Of a stretch of DNA of 64,000 nt, positions 51,208 to 63,700 are shown in pieces. The notes under the pieces are model-generated. The model worked only from the letters and a program-made list of their open reading frames with translations. It made no database searches and was not told where the DNA came from. The translations under genes and the position numbers were made by a program. Source of the DNA: Glycine soja. Lineage: Eukaryota > Streptophyta > Magnoliopsida > Fabales > Fabaceae. The stretch is taken from assembly GCF_004193775.1 (NCBI RefSeq), contig NC_041003.1:45823611-45887610 (forward strand), read 5' to 3'. Numbering within the stretch: the first letter of the stretch is position 1; every line of letters starts with the position of its first letter.

Positions 51208-52408
51208 GTGGCGGATCCATGTTGTTGGGTATGGGCACAATTGTCCCTCAAGAATTCTTTTTTACATGGATATATATAATAATATTTATTTTTTGCCACC
51301 ATAAAAAAGATTAATTTGATTCTCATAAAATATTTTTTCTTTAAATAAATGTAAAACGTTACAAGAGATAAAAAAATAAAATCTAAAAATGTATAAAAAG
51401 TAATTATAATTTGTAAAAAGATAGGTATTTTAGATTTTCTTTTTATCTACGCACCGTGTATTTTGTAAAAAAAAAAAAAATGCCCCAACTAAAAGAAAAT
51501 TTCTGGAGGAGTAAAGATACAAGTAATTAACTAAATAACTGAACTAATCTAAAGCTAGCCAGTTATAACCACTTGTTTATGTGGTAATAATTGCAAAGAG
51601 GATGGAATATTATTTAATTGATAATGCTTTTCATGTTTGACTTGGGTAGAGAAAGCAATACAAGGAGAAAACTGTGTTTCATTGGATAATGACTAGTAAG
51701 ATTGGCCGAAAAAAGAAGGAGATTTTTGCTTTTATCAAAGAGAAGTCTTGGAGATGCATCAATCACTGGTTATAACTAATAATTATAAATTAAATTTAAA
51801 AGTTTAACTTATCTGAAAACTTCTAATTTTAAGATTATGTTTTTTACTTAGTCGTCCAATCTGTTTTTTTATAAATGTATACTTACTTTTATATATATAT
51901 AAAATCTTAATTTTCTTCCTTAAAAACAAGTTACAATCTACTCTATCATGTGCATAGACAAAATAATTTTGTTTTTCTTTAAATTAAATTGTTATCGTTA
52001 ATAATAACTTATAAAATAATAATATTAATTATTCATGTTATTATTATTTTAAATAATTTTGATTATAAATGAATTATGAATAAGTTTTGCAATTAAAAAT
52101 TGCAAGGCCAATGATATTTAAATAATTATGAAAGCGTAATTTTTTGTTTACACATGACAAAAAAACCCATATAGAAACGACTTTTATGATATATCTCGTG
52201 ACGGATTTAAGACCTTAAGTTAATAAGAGTAAATTATAAAAAATAAAAATCAATAAATTCAATTATATAAATATATATGAAATAAAATATAAAAATATAA
52301 AATTTTATTTACAAATTTTAATTTAAAAAAAAATTATTAATAAATTTTAAAAAATAAAGGGATGCAAGTGGATACCCTTATCATAATGTAGGTGCACCAC
52401 TGAATATA

Positions 52409-52670
52409 CCTGCACATGGCCGATACCAGGTGACAAGTGTGATGGGCAACATGAACGCTGAGGAGAGGGGAGCTAGGTTTATCGAAGCCCCAAAAGACAG
52501 AAAACAAAGATAACGTGAATTATCAGTCACACACCAAGAATCATGTCCCTGCACATGGCGACGATACGGTGGTCAACATGGATGGTCTAAAGAGGTGAGT
52601 TTGGTCTATGGCAACCCCAAAGACAGGAAATGAAGACAATGAGCTACACGATGGGTGCACACAAAATTGT
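52409..52670. repeat. Degenerate tandem duplication, period about 139 bp
   Basis: CCTGCACATGGC occurs at 52409 and again at 52548. Downstream of each come a CAACATG motif, a GAGTTTGG/AGCTAGGTTTA segment, and GAAGCCCCAAAAGACAG compared with GCAACCCCAAAGACAGG, in the same order. Not coding in any consistent frame. Confidence 0.6.
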
Positions 52671-53683
52671 CTCTCTTTTTTTTTTTTTAATTCATTTTCG
52701 CACGTTTGATTTGTTTGTTATCTTATGTGTCTGTGTCCGTTTATAATGGTTTTTTAAAGGTTATCAAACTAAAAAAATTATCTAGACTTGTAAAAAATTT
52801 ATAGATTTAACTAGTAAATTTAACTGGTACATTCGTAAAAGTTAATTTCATATAAAATATTTATAAATAACATATTAATTAAATATTTTAATAATATAAA
52901 AAAAATAATATATCATAAATTTCAAAATACTTAAATAATCAAATCTAATAATACATCTATAATAGTGATAAAACAACATTTTCATTAAATATTTGATATT
53001 AGTAGAGAACAAGGCTTTAATAACGTGAAAATTATTTTATTAAGAAATAACATAATAAATAAAGGTTTGTTGAACATTAAATAGACATAAAATAATTTAA
53101 AATGACTTATATTTTGATTTTTTTTTAATTTGTTAATTTGTTGATTCAATGATAAAGTTGAAAATCTACAGAATTTAATTAAAGTTTATAAACTTTATCC
53201 AAAATTTACTAAAAAGAGAATTTACCTTCGAATTAACTTATAGGGAAGTATAAATAAACGGATAAATTCATAAAAATTAACGAATAAACTCTAGAATTTA
53301 ATAACCATCGTGTTTCATTATGATTTTTTGTTGATTAATTTTGTCCAACCTTCTATGATCATATATTCATTGTGGACCTATGTTTCATAGGAGTTAGGTC
53401 CCAACATAACACTTTCTAAGTTCTAAGTTCTGACCATTTTCTTACAACCACTCATCACCTTTAGCTTTCGGTTAACCTCTTTTTTCATAACCACCCATCA
53501 CTTTTAGCAGTGGATCACCCCAAACACTAAAATAAATAAATAGATCTAATTTTTTGCTATTAATATTAAAATAACTTAAATCCTTAATTTACAATCACTG
53601 ATTATTTTTTTAGTACACAATATGCACTAAAAATTTCAGATACCACATAAATATACAAAAATCGGGGGGCATGCATGCTGAAA

Positions 53684-55460
53684 CTACCTCCCTTCCGTGT
53701 CACCGGAAAGTGAAAGCGAGGAAGCATCAACATCCTCCGTAGTACAAGACCACATACTCACCCTATCATAAAACGACGTCGTTGGCTCCTCAACATCAGG
53801 AAGCTGCATGTCCCTCTCCAAATACATCACCACTTGCCTCATACTGGGCCTCTTCCGGGACATCACTCGAACACATCAGGCCCAATCTCAGCTTCACCAA
53901 GGCCTGTACCGGATCAAAAGCCCAATTCAACTTAGAATCCACCACCTCCAAAACCCGGCCCGCGCCCCACCGATCCTTAACCCAATCAACCAAAATAAGC
54001 TCCTCCGGCAACGCCTTGGGCTCAAAGGGCCTTCTCCCGCACCCCACCTCCAGCAACAAAGCCCCGAAGGCAAACACGTCGGAACTCGCCGTGGGCTTCC
54101 CCGTGAGTGTAAGCTCCGGCGCCAAGTATCCCAACGTGCCCACCACGCGCGTGGTGTTCGGATTCTCCCCATGATCCATCAACAAGCCTTCCCATTCATC
54201 TCCGAATCCAACAACACATTTCCAGCTTTAACATCTCTATGAATCACCGCTTGTTCCCACTCTTCATGCAAATACACCAAACCCCTAGCCACGTCTTTTA
54301 TAATCTTAAATCTTTGTTCCCAACTTAAAACCCTTCCGGGTTCATCGAATAGGTATTTGTCCAAACTCCCATTTGGCATGAAATCGTAAACTATTAAAAG
54401 ATCGCACCTTTTCCGACACCATCCTCGTAACTGAACTATGTTCTTATGTCGGAGCCGACCAATGGTTTCTATCTCCGACATGAATTGCTGCAACCCTTCC
54501 TCTGAATCTTGCTTGATTCTCTTCACAGCGATTATAGTATTAGACTCTGCGAGAACACCTTTGTAAACTCTACCGAAGCCTCCGAATCCGATTAATTGTT
54601 TCTCCTTGAAGCCATTTGTTGCTTTTTTTAACTCCCCTTATGAGAATCTGTGAGGACCAACTTCAAGCTCCCATGGTTCAACAGCATCACCATTCTTCAT
54701 CCTTCTCACCACATAAATCACAAACCCAATTGCAATTATTATTGTCAGAATAGCAAAAGACACAGCAACCCCTAATATCATAACCATTTTGCGGTTCTTG
54801 GAAGTGGGGAGTGAGGGTAATGTTTCCAAATGCAGAGATTTGGCTTCTTCGTTCATCTTAAAGCTCCAACCGAGGATGTAGTGTGAACTTAATAACAACC
54901 CAGTTGAAGCTGAAAACCCAGCATACATGTTTTCATGAAAAATAAGTGAGAGATCGAGTTGGCAAAACAAGATTGGTGAACTGGGTTACGACGAGGTTAA
55001 GGAAAGTCTAACATGTAATTGTTTCTTCGAGGAATCATAGTCCACCCACGCCTGAATCACTTTGCCGGACTTCAAACTGAGGTTTTGCTTGGATGACCCG
55101 TCGGTGAAGTGAGCAGCGGTGACAGACTTGTTAGCAACCGCGCTGTTGACGTTAACGCCCACGTTGTTGTCGTCAATGTGGTATAATCTATATATTGAGA
55201 AATATTCAAGTCTCATATCGGTCTCATTTTTTGAAGTGCAGTTTATATATTTATTGAATAATTTCACTTAATACTAATTGATTTTAAGATAAAATCTAAC
55301 TTAATACCAATTGTTTTTAAGATAAAATCTAACATAATATTACATTCGAGATCCGTGGCCACCTTGTTTGGGTTCGCGGGTTGTTATTGCCAACGCGAAA
55401 GCGGTGGAGAAAGAGAAAACGTTCGAAATATGGAATGGAAGTGTTAGGGGATTGGTCTCC
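53684..55460 (-). pseudogene. L-type lectin receptor-like kinase, multiply broken
   Basis: Reading down the minus strand: a lectin-domain piece (FSFSTAFALAITTREP, then KQGGHG, about 55440-55352); an insertion with loss of about 60 lectin residues; the rest of the lectin domain (DDNNVGVNVNSAVANKSVTA, LSLKSGKVIQAWVDYDSS, GFSASTG ... HYILGWSF); a transmembrane helix (ILGVAVSFAILTIIIAIGF); and a Ser/Thr kinase domain with [11 protein letters not shown], the IIAVKRI lysine and [13 protein letters not shown]. Lesions are an in-frame TAA at 54986-54988, an in-frame TAA at 54638-54640, a deletion of about 19 bp near 54181-54195 that removes the DFG motif and shifts frame, and a second frameshift deletion near 53846-53852 before RPSMRQVVMYLE. 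The coding start is lost. Family members are plasma-membrane immune or developmental receptors. This copy cannot make one. Confidence 0.9.
55196..55334 (+). mobile_element. Solo-LTR-like insertion in the lectin pseudogene
   Basis: Begins TGAGAAATATTCAAGTCTCATATCGG, close to the TGT...AAGTCCCACATCGG start of small plant LTRs. It carries two copies of TTTTAAGATAAAATCTAAC and ends AATCTAACA. It lies where about 60 lectin-domain residues are missing, between GGHG and DDNNVG. No target duplication is clear. Confidence 0.45.
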
Positions 55461-57269
55461 GTATGCTTGACGGGACTAGAATGTTGGGATTTTTTGTTTG
55501 AATGAGAAAATGAAATATAAAGAGAAGGGTAATATGTGCCGTATGGAATGGAATAGGAAAAACGTGGTTCTTGGCTTTCACGTGAGCAGATGTAATTGAG
55601 TTAGGTTGACACCACTTAATAATGATAATGATGCTTCGCTATTTTTGGATTCATTCAATCGAGACTTCCGATCATGTTTTCATATAATACTATGATTAAT
55701 ATCCGGTTATGGTTTGAAAAATGATTCTTGAACATCCTCTCCTCTCCTGAGTAATCCTGAGTAAATTGATTTAATTGATAATGTAATGTATCAGGAAGAG
55801 GGATGAAAAAAGGAATAGTGTTCATGAAGTATTTATAATTTATGAGTGTTTAAATATAAGTACTCATGCATGTCTTAAATAAGATAAAAATATATTATAA
55901 TATGACAGAAAAAGAAAATTAAAAGATGTTATAGAATGTTTAAAATTAAAAGATATTTATATGTCATTAACATGTGTTTTATTATGGTTATAGTTTCTAG
56001 CCAGATTGAACAACCTTAGATAGTTTCGCTACTTTGTGTCTAATTTCTTAGATTCCACGTGAAACGCGGCATATTCTGAATATTTAGCACTAGAAGCAGT
56101 TCAACAGATTTTCTTCTGATGATTAAAACACCATTAAATTCTCTCCTCCGAAACACCGACCCACGATAATAGCCGCCAATTCTACGTGGCTCTCATCAGT
56201 TGGTTCAGGGAAACAACAGACCACAGCTTCGGTCATGTGCTCTGCTGAACAAGCCAATCAAAGACATTATTAATCTTAGCTTTTCGGAGTCCACAATTAA
56301 TCATAACGAGAATGTTATCCACCGCAAATATAGTTACAAGGATAACAATTCTTACATATTTGTACACCCTTAAAATATCAATTTTGATTTGATTCACAAA
56401 ACATATTATAAGTCATTCACATTCACTGATTCACACTGTGACTCCAAAATGAACATTCTCGCGGTTTTACATTAGTCACTAAATTGTTTATATGGCTGAT
56501 TAATGGACCTTAAATTGTGGATCACGTCATCTCATCATCTGATGCCGCTTGAATATTTAAATTGCGTTAGCAGTCATTATGCTGTGATTACGAATTATGT
56601 AACAATTAACTTGTATTTGCCCGTAATGGCCGCAACACAGTTGCAATTCCAACTGCAGTTGAAGTTTGTTGCCAATATGTTAGCTCAAGAATAACCCCAA
56701 GAAGAGAATTCTATCTTGTTTTCTTAATATGTTAATTTTCTTTTGATGAATTTCATACTTATTTAATTAAGAAAACGTGTGGTTCAGTTTCATTTTATCT
56801 TTTACTTTCTCTTCTAATAAAATTAGAAACCAAGAATATATTTCAAATGAAGGATATTTTGATCATACTAGATCAAAGTAAAAGTAATTAAATGAGAAAT
56901 GTAAAACGGCATTAAAAAAATATGATATAATAGTGAGAATAAAAAAAAATTGAGTTTAAATAATGTTACAGGAAGTAATGTTTAAAAAAAATGCTAACAA
57001 AATGTTACAAATTACAAAAAATAAACTTTATTAACTAAAACGAACAGGTAGCATAACATTAATATCGTGTCAAGGAAAAAATTAAATGTAGAAAAGCAAC
57101 AAATGCGCAAGCGGAAAGAGAAAGACATCAAGACTTTAACATTGCACACATTGTAAAATGTAGACAATGTAACTCAAAATTATACAGGATAACAATCCAA
57201 TATGAACAAGATAACTTATTTTATTATCTCAACTCTTAGCTTCTCTCCAAGTGGAGAATGCTTAGGTTC
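55461..57269. other. Spacer between the lectin-kinase pseudogene and Rubisco activase
   Basis: Any remaining 5' part of the lectin pseudogene in the first 100-200 bases is not readable in one frame. The last 50 bases hold the 3' untranslated start of Rubisco activase, with an AATAAA on the minus strand (57219-57224). No other gene seen; a 63-codon plus-strand frame at 56503 has no recognisable feature. Confidence 0.5.
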
Positions 57270-60200
57270 TCAGGGTGTGTATAAGCAGGTTCCATCATCA
57301 CTTCTTGCAGTTGGGTCGAAGTTTGAGGCATTTGGATCAGTACAACCTTCAGGAACGGGAATGTTTACTTGCTGAGCTGCTTTGCCTGTGCAGAGAATGT
57401 AACAACCAAAAAGTTTAGACCTGGTTTTATTTTATCAAAATACACTTTCTAATGAGTTTAATTTTGAAGAAGTGTAATCTTTCAATTATATTTTGTCAAA
57501 TTGTTAAAATAGTTTAAGTGAGCAATATATTATTAGATATATTGGAAACCTTTTTACTAAATCAAAATTTAAATGTCTGTGTGTAGAAGTTGACAGAAAA
57601 TTAAGCTATATGCAAATATCCTATATCAAGGTTCAGGATACAAGAACAAACCATAGAAAGTTCCTCTGTTGATGGAATCTTGATTAGCATCACCAAGAGC
57701 AGCCTCTTTCAAGTACTTGTCTGCCAGTTGTACTCTCTTCACATTCTCTTGTTCTTGGACAAGCATGTTACCATACTCCAAGAGCTTGCTCAAAGTCATC
57801 TTCGGTTGGTCAAAGGTTGGAGGTCCTTCCTTGGAGTTCACAAGCTTCTTCCCAATGAAGTCAACACCAACAACAGAAATCCACTTCCTCACCTCATCAT
57901 CATATACTCTAGCCCTGAGTGCACCAAAGAAATCTGCAATCATAAATTGCATACCATTAGTCTTATTGTAATGTAAGGACATCTAAGAGCTAAATGACAC
58001 CTAGAGAAAAGTGTAGGCATGATAGCTGAGATATATGATGTGATAGGATAAGAGATATAAAGAGAAATAGTCTGTAAAGGTGTCCACATATTATTACCCT
58101 TAAAAAAAATCAGGATTAAAGTGATTGTTGCTTATAATTTAAGGGACAAATATGAAAGTTTAATTACATGGACAAAACTTAAATGTAGTTTCTTAAATGT
58201 TTTTTCATGCTGTTTTTTAATCATAATTGGAGCTTCACCCTGCTAATCTGCATAATAAAAGTTTGTATTAAATATCAATGAGTTACCCAAATGTTTGGGG
58301 TGTGAAACATATAGATCATTTGCAAAGCAAAGGATTCTTGAGTTCCCAATAGGAAACTTACCAATAGATTGGCCGGGGAAGGTGTCAACAAGCTTGACAA
58401 TGTCATCCTTAGGAACATTGTCAGTGCGGAAAATTCCATTGCAGACGCCAACACGATCGTCCCTTGTAGGTGCCCAGTAGAACTTCTCCATACGCCCATC
58501 ACGGATGAGAGGAGCATACAGTGTTGAGAAATCGTTACCGGTGACGATGATGGGCACACGGGGGTTCTCTTCCTTGTTGTACATACCAGGAAGCTGCACA
58601 TTGGTGGGGTTATCAGCAATGTTCATGAGGGTGGCATTCACCATCTGGTTGTTGACAGTGTATTGTGTAGTTCCACCAAGACGACCAGCTCCTGCATCAA
58701 GATCGTTGATGAAGAGAGCACACATCTTTCCCTTCTTGATCATGTCTGCGGCTTCACGGTATCTCTGTCTGATCAGTTTTGCTGGCTCTCCTGCATTTCC
58801 ACTTTCCAACTCTCCAGCACTCATCATGATAGGGCTGTAATCACATCATCATGAGGACCAGAAATTAGCACCAATTACCAAATGATATATTCAAGGCTAA
58901 AATACATTTATTAAGAGTAACATAGTTTTAGTCTCTCACCAGAGACTACACATGCATTTATGTAAAAATATAGGAACTTTTATAGGGATTAAACTCGATT
59001 TTTGAGAGATCAAAAACATATTTTAATCCTACGTTCAACTAAAGTTCCATTTAGAGATGTCATTGGAACACACTTCAACTACTGAGTGCTAGGTACTAAG
59101 TTCTAATGCAATAGAGTTGCTAATGTAGTAATGTATATAACTGATGTGTTCTGTTTTGTAGTAGTAATATATATACAGCATTTACTCACTTGATTCCCAT
59201 CTTGGCAAAGACAAGCTCGCATTGGAAGGATTTTCCTTGACCTTTGCCTCCCCAGATACCAAGAATGAGAGGAACCTGTAAAAAACAATGAAAAATACTG
59301 AGTGTGTCCTGTTTCATTAACTAAAGTCTTGGGGCAATGTATGAAGGAATCATGTGTGCAATTTACATGCCTTGATGTTGGGCAGGGTCATGAAGTTCTT
59401 GCTGATGTGAACAACAAGCTTGTCCATAAAAGCAGGAGCAATGTAAAAACCGTCCATGTTGTTATCCAAGTTGTACCTGAAATACCACCATCATGAACAC
59501 CTCTAGTTAGATAAAAATATAAGGGAGTTTAGTTTTTCAATTCATGACAATAGAAGTGATAATAAGCATACACTAGTTAAGGGGTCTAACTCAGTTGATT
59601 GAATAGGATAGTGAGTTATTATAAACCCCTTGATACTGTCTTCGATTCCTACAGAAAATAAACAAACAAGCACTATTTTTGTATGTGTCACTCACTGTTT
59701 AAGTCCAGTGCTAAGGTACTCATAAGAGCTCATGATTGCATAGTGAGTTCCAGTATCCTGTGGAGCTTGGAAGAGGGAATCAACCAAACCCTTCCCTCTT
59801 GTGATGTCTTGCTGGTCGTCTGAAACATCATAGGCAAGACCTTTCCATCTGTCCTTGTCTGTCTGTTGTTTCTCATCAATCTCTTTTTCCGCGGCAACGA
59901 TTTTGAAACTTCCAGAAGAAATCTTGACGTTAGGGACCCTTGAGGCAATAACCTTCTTCAAGCTGGTGCCAAAGAAGGCTGAACTGGGAACTGAAGCTCC
60001 AGCTCCAGAGCTGTTCAAGCTCAGCTGCAATATTCACAGTAACCACTCTTTCACACTGTTCAAACAACTAATTTTAAAACTTCACACTCACTTTGTCACA
60101 TGCTTCTAATATCCAAATCTGTTTTTATCTTCACTCAAGTAAGAAATAACACCATTGTCTTCTAATTTAATATCACATATATCGACTATTACATTACATA

Positions 60201-60763
60201 ACACATAGTTACTAACCTATAATGAGTTTACATCAATATAAATGAGGAGTTAAAAGTCACTAGAGTTTTCTCTCTAGGTATCTTATTCTTTAAATTTACA
60301 CTTTTAGAAGTGTACCAAAACTCAGTGATTCTTACTAGCACGAAAAAGAAACTTGTCATAGACATGTATATTGGAATAATTCTCAACTAAACTAGGATAA
60401 AGGTAGTGTCATATATCTTTCGGACATTCAAAATCGTGTTTGGAATTGGATGCACATTGGCTACCTAAACTACATAAAAGAACGTAGAAATCCCATGATG
60501 AGTTGCTTCACTTTCAACGTGAAAAGTTAATTGATTTTACTCCACAGTGCAACTCCATTATTTGACAAGTATAGATATGTTATATGTATATTTCAAACAT
60601 AATTCTATAACCTTACACATACTAATAGTGATTTGAACATTTATATAACAAAATTCATATAAGAATTAGTTGAGAAACTAAGGACAAGAAAGTGAAAAGA
60701 GTGGAGAAAACATCATACTGGAGCTCCGTTGACAGCTCCAACAGTGGAGACTGAGGCAGCCAT
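57270..60763 (-). CDS. RCA: Rubisco activase, long (alpha) isoform, chloroplast, seven exons
   Basis: Exons: 60763-60719, 60024-59696, 59476-59371, 59275-59190, 58834-58362, 57933-57652 and 57385-57270. All junction phases agree and give 478 residues. Residues 1 to about 58 are a Ser/Ala/Val-rich chloroplast transit peptide. The AAA+ core has Walker A GGKGQGKS (169-176), Walker [14 protein letters not shown] with Asp233 and Asp235, and sensor 1 region VTGNDFS. The tail [20 protein letters not shown] ends CLYTP and carries Cys455 and Cys474, the thioredoxin-f-regulated pair of alpha isoforms. The protein uses ATP to strip inhibitory sugar phosphates from Rubisco in the stroma. Intron 3 has a GC donor (AAG|GCATGT); the others are GT-AG. 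Reading through intron 6 would add LFLYPEP and stop, giving a 448-residue beta-like form. A G-box lies about 180 bases upstream of the ATG and an AATAAA about 46 bases past the stop. No lesions. Confidence 0.97.
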
Positions 60764-63700
60764 GGCAGTGTAGTCCTACTCAGAGAGTGGCAGAGGCAGA
60801 GCAAGTCTTTTTTGAGGCTGGCAGAAATTACAATAGGGAAGGGACTTATGGCAGTGGTGCAATTGAGTGTTCAGAAATTCATATCCTCAAAACTAGTTGT
60901 AGAATCCTTAACATCCACACGATGAAGATTAGCTTGGCTGCCACGTGGCAACTACATAGTGCATTCCAGGTCTCACCAACCTACTACATCCATAGATCTT
61001 GAGGTTGGAATTGAAGCCTTTTTCTGATCCATAAGTTTCAAGGAGAATTTGTTACCACACGTAGCTTGTAGCATTCATCTCATCAGGATCAAACATTGGC
61101 TAGTGTTGCTTTCACTAGAAGAGAAAATTGTTCAGCAACAACACTATAATATTTCTAGAATTTAATTGTTACACACTTTTACATTATGTAAATCATAATT
61201 CGTTCTTAATATAATTTTTTAAGTAATTATCATAAAAGTTAATAAAGTTAATTAAATGAAAATGTAAAATTTTTTACTGCATAATTTTTTTTCTAATATT
61301 TGTATTGGTCAATTACATAAAAATCTGTGGCTGGGCTGCCATTTATTTTAGATTTTTAGCATGCTAACCCACACAAGTAGCCAATGATGTTGAAAAAAAA
61401 TTATGAAATTATGTCAAAAAGTGGGCCATTGCATTAATAGAAACAAGGATAGTGGTTGATTGAGATGATGTAATGACCCCCCTCCACTCCCGGTTCAAAG
61501 GGGGGCCAAAGGATGCACACAAGGTGATTTTTTCAGCTTTTATATGTGCCTCTCCCTGTCTTATTGGTTAAGTGATACATCCTTTATGTGCTCCAAGCAT
61601 GCCCATGCTATAATTGAAGGTTCCAGAGCTAGTCCTTCCAAATTACCTGCTATCATAAGATGACATTTTGTAACATAACTTGTTTATTCTGTTTGTATTT
61701 TAGATCAAATTAACAGCAGTGATTTATTTAATCCCTAACTAGCCTTTGTATTTGCAGTTTAGAATATATTTTTTTTATAAAAAAAAAAGTAAGAGTTTAT
61801 TTTAAAACACTAGTGAATTCAAATGAACTCTTACTAAGAAAGTCGAGGGTTATTAATTTCTTAAATAAGTGATAAATAAATTCATGTAGATAATAGTCTA
61901 AGTACTGATTATGAAAGGAAAAAAAAAGGTGAATTAAAAAATATCCAATTCATAGGTCTCGCAACATGCTCTATCTCAACCCACAGACCGAGGCTGGTGC
62001 CCCGTGATTCTCCCTCAAAAATTTAGAATTCTTAATTTTCAATTCATTTTATTTTACTAACGGCCATTTTCACCAAAGCATTTTTTTTCATAAGTTTTGG
62101 TCTTTTAAATTGAGCATAAGACTATCTTTATCTAAAGGTGAGTTTGATGGTAAAAAAATAGGCGAGAGAAAAAAAAATTCAAAAATATGAGTGGTCTCAT
62201 ACCTTCACTCCACCATGCATATTCCTTTTTAATTTAAACATTTCTTATTTATTTCATTCCTATTTTCATGTACATTCATGATCCATCGGCCCGTGAATGG
62301 TTAAAAAAAAAAAGAAGCTAAGTTGACCTTTTCAATCTATTTTTGGAATAAACTAACCGATCCCACCTTATTTTGTGATGATATGGTGAATGAGAAGGAC
62401 AAAAATAATATTCTAAACTATATTTATTTTATCATCTTTAATTATAAATAATATTTTAGGAATTAGCTTGTGAAATTAAATTTTAATATTGTTAATTTAC
62501 TTCTAGTTTATCAAATTCATTATTTTCAACACCAGCATATCCTTAGTTCTAGTGATAATGTATTCGGACTCGGTCTCACTATCTGAGTTTTATGATTTAA
62601 GAGATCTTATTAAAGATAGTCGATTAAGTATTTTGTGAATATTAATTATTGACAAAGTTAATCAATTTTTTTACTAACGACAAGATAATAAAAAAATCAT
62701 TATTTTTAACTATATTTAGTATTTTTAAAAATACAAAACAAATTCAAATTATTTTTTATTAGATCAGGTTGGATTTAAATTAAAATCAATATGTTTAAGT
62801 GCATGTTTGACTTAAAATTTTTTAACTCAATTTTGGGTTAAACCTATGTTTGTAAATTGTGTTTGCAAAAGTGTCCGAAAGTCTTTCAAATAATTAAGCA
62901 TAATCTTGAATTGATTTTATTTTCAAACATATTTTTAGATTGGAACAGATCCAAAGATGCGTTAAAGTGGACTGATTCTTTTTACACAATTATTTAAATA
63001 TTAACTTTTTAATATATAATTATTTAGTAAATAACAAATTTCACAAAAATATTTACTATTAATTTATAAATGTTGAAGCTCGATCCTCATTGAATGTTAA
63101 AAAAAAGTAATTAAAGTTGGAGACTACATTAAACCTGTGTAAAGAAAAAAAAAACTCTTAGCAGAAAATCGAGAAAACAAAATTAAAAATAAACAACTTT
63201 AAAAGAAGAGTTAAACATAAAAAAAAAAAAAAACATTGATCATCGAACTCTTGGCTCGTGAGAAACGTAATAGATCGTGGAGTATTTAGACAAACAAGTT
63301 AATTAAATATTTATTTAATAATTTTTTATTGCATAAAGCTTAATTCATAAACTTAATTATAAAATTTATTTAAAAATATTGTTTTAATAAATTATGTAAA
63401 AGAATTTATTAAAATAAAAATAACTTGTAAAAGTTATAAATAGCCTTTTCATTTTTTTATAAAGTCTTCTAAACGTTCAATAAGGATTTAACAATAAAAT
63501 GACAAAATCTTTTTTTTCTTCCCTATTACTCATAGCATCTACAATGCATAGTTGATTAGATGTGTTTTTATCTTAATTTTGTAGATTCCATGTAATTTTA
63601 AGTATTTTATACAAAAATTCATTATTTTAATGTTGAGATTATTAAGATGAATGTTTAACTTAATTTGTGGGTCCTATAATATTTTAAAAATATGTTATTT

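Larger units (their letters stand above)
50405..53683. other. Intergenic region with repeat remnants
   Basis: The first 200 bases are the promoter side of the thaumatin gene. After that come MITE-like and tandem repeats listed separately, and AT-rich spacer. No gene seen. Confidence 0.5.

Noticed and set aside
53782..54242. Plus-strand frames of 130-144 codons
   Set aside because: Antisense to conserved kinase sequence; no motifs of their own.
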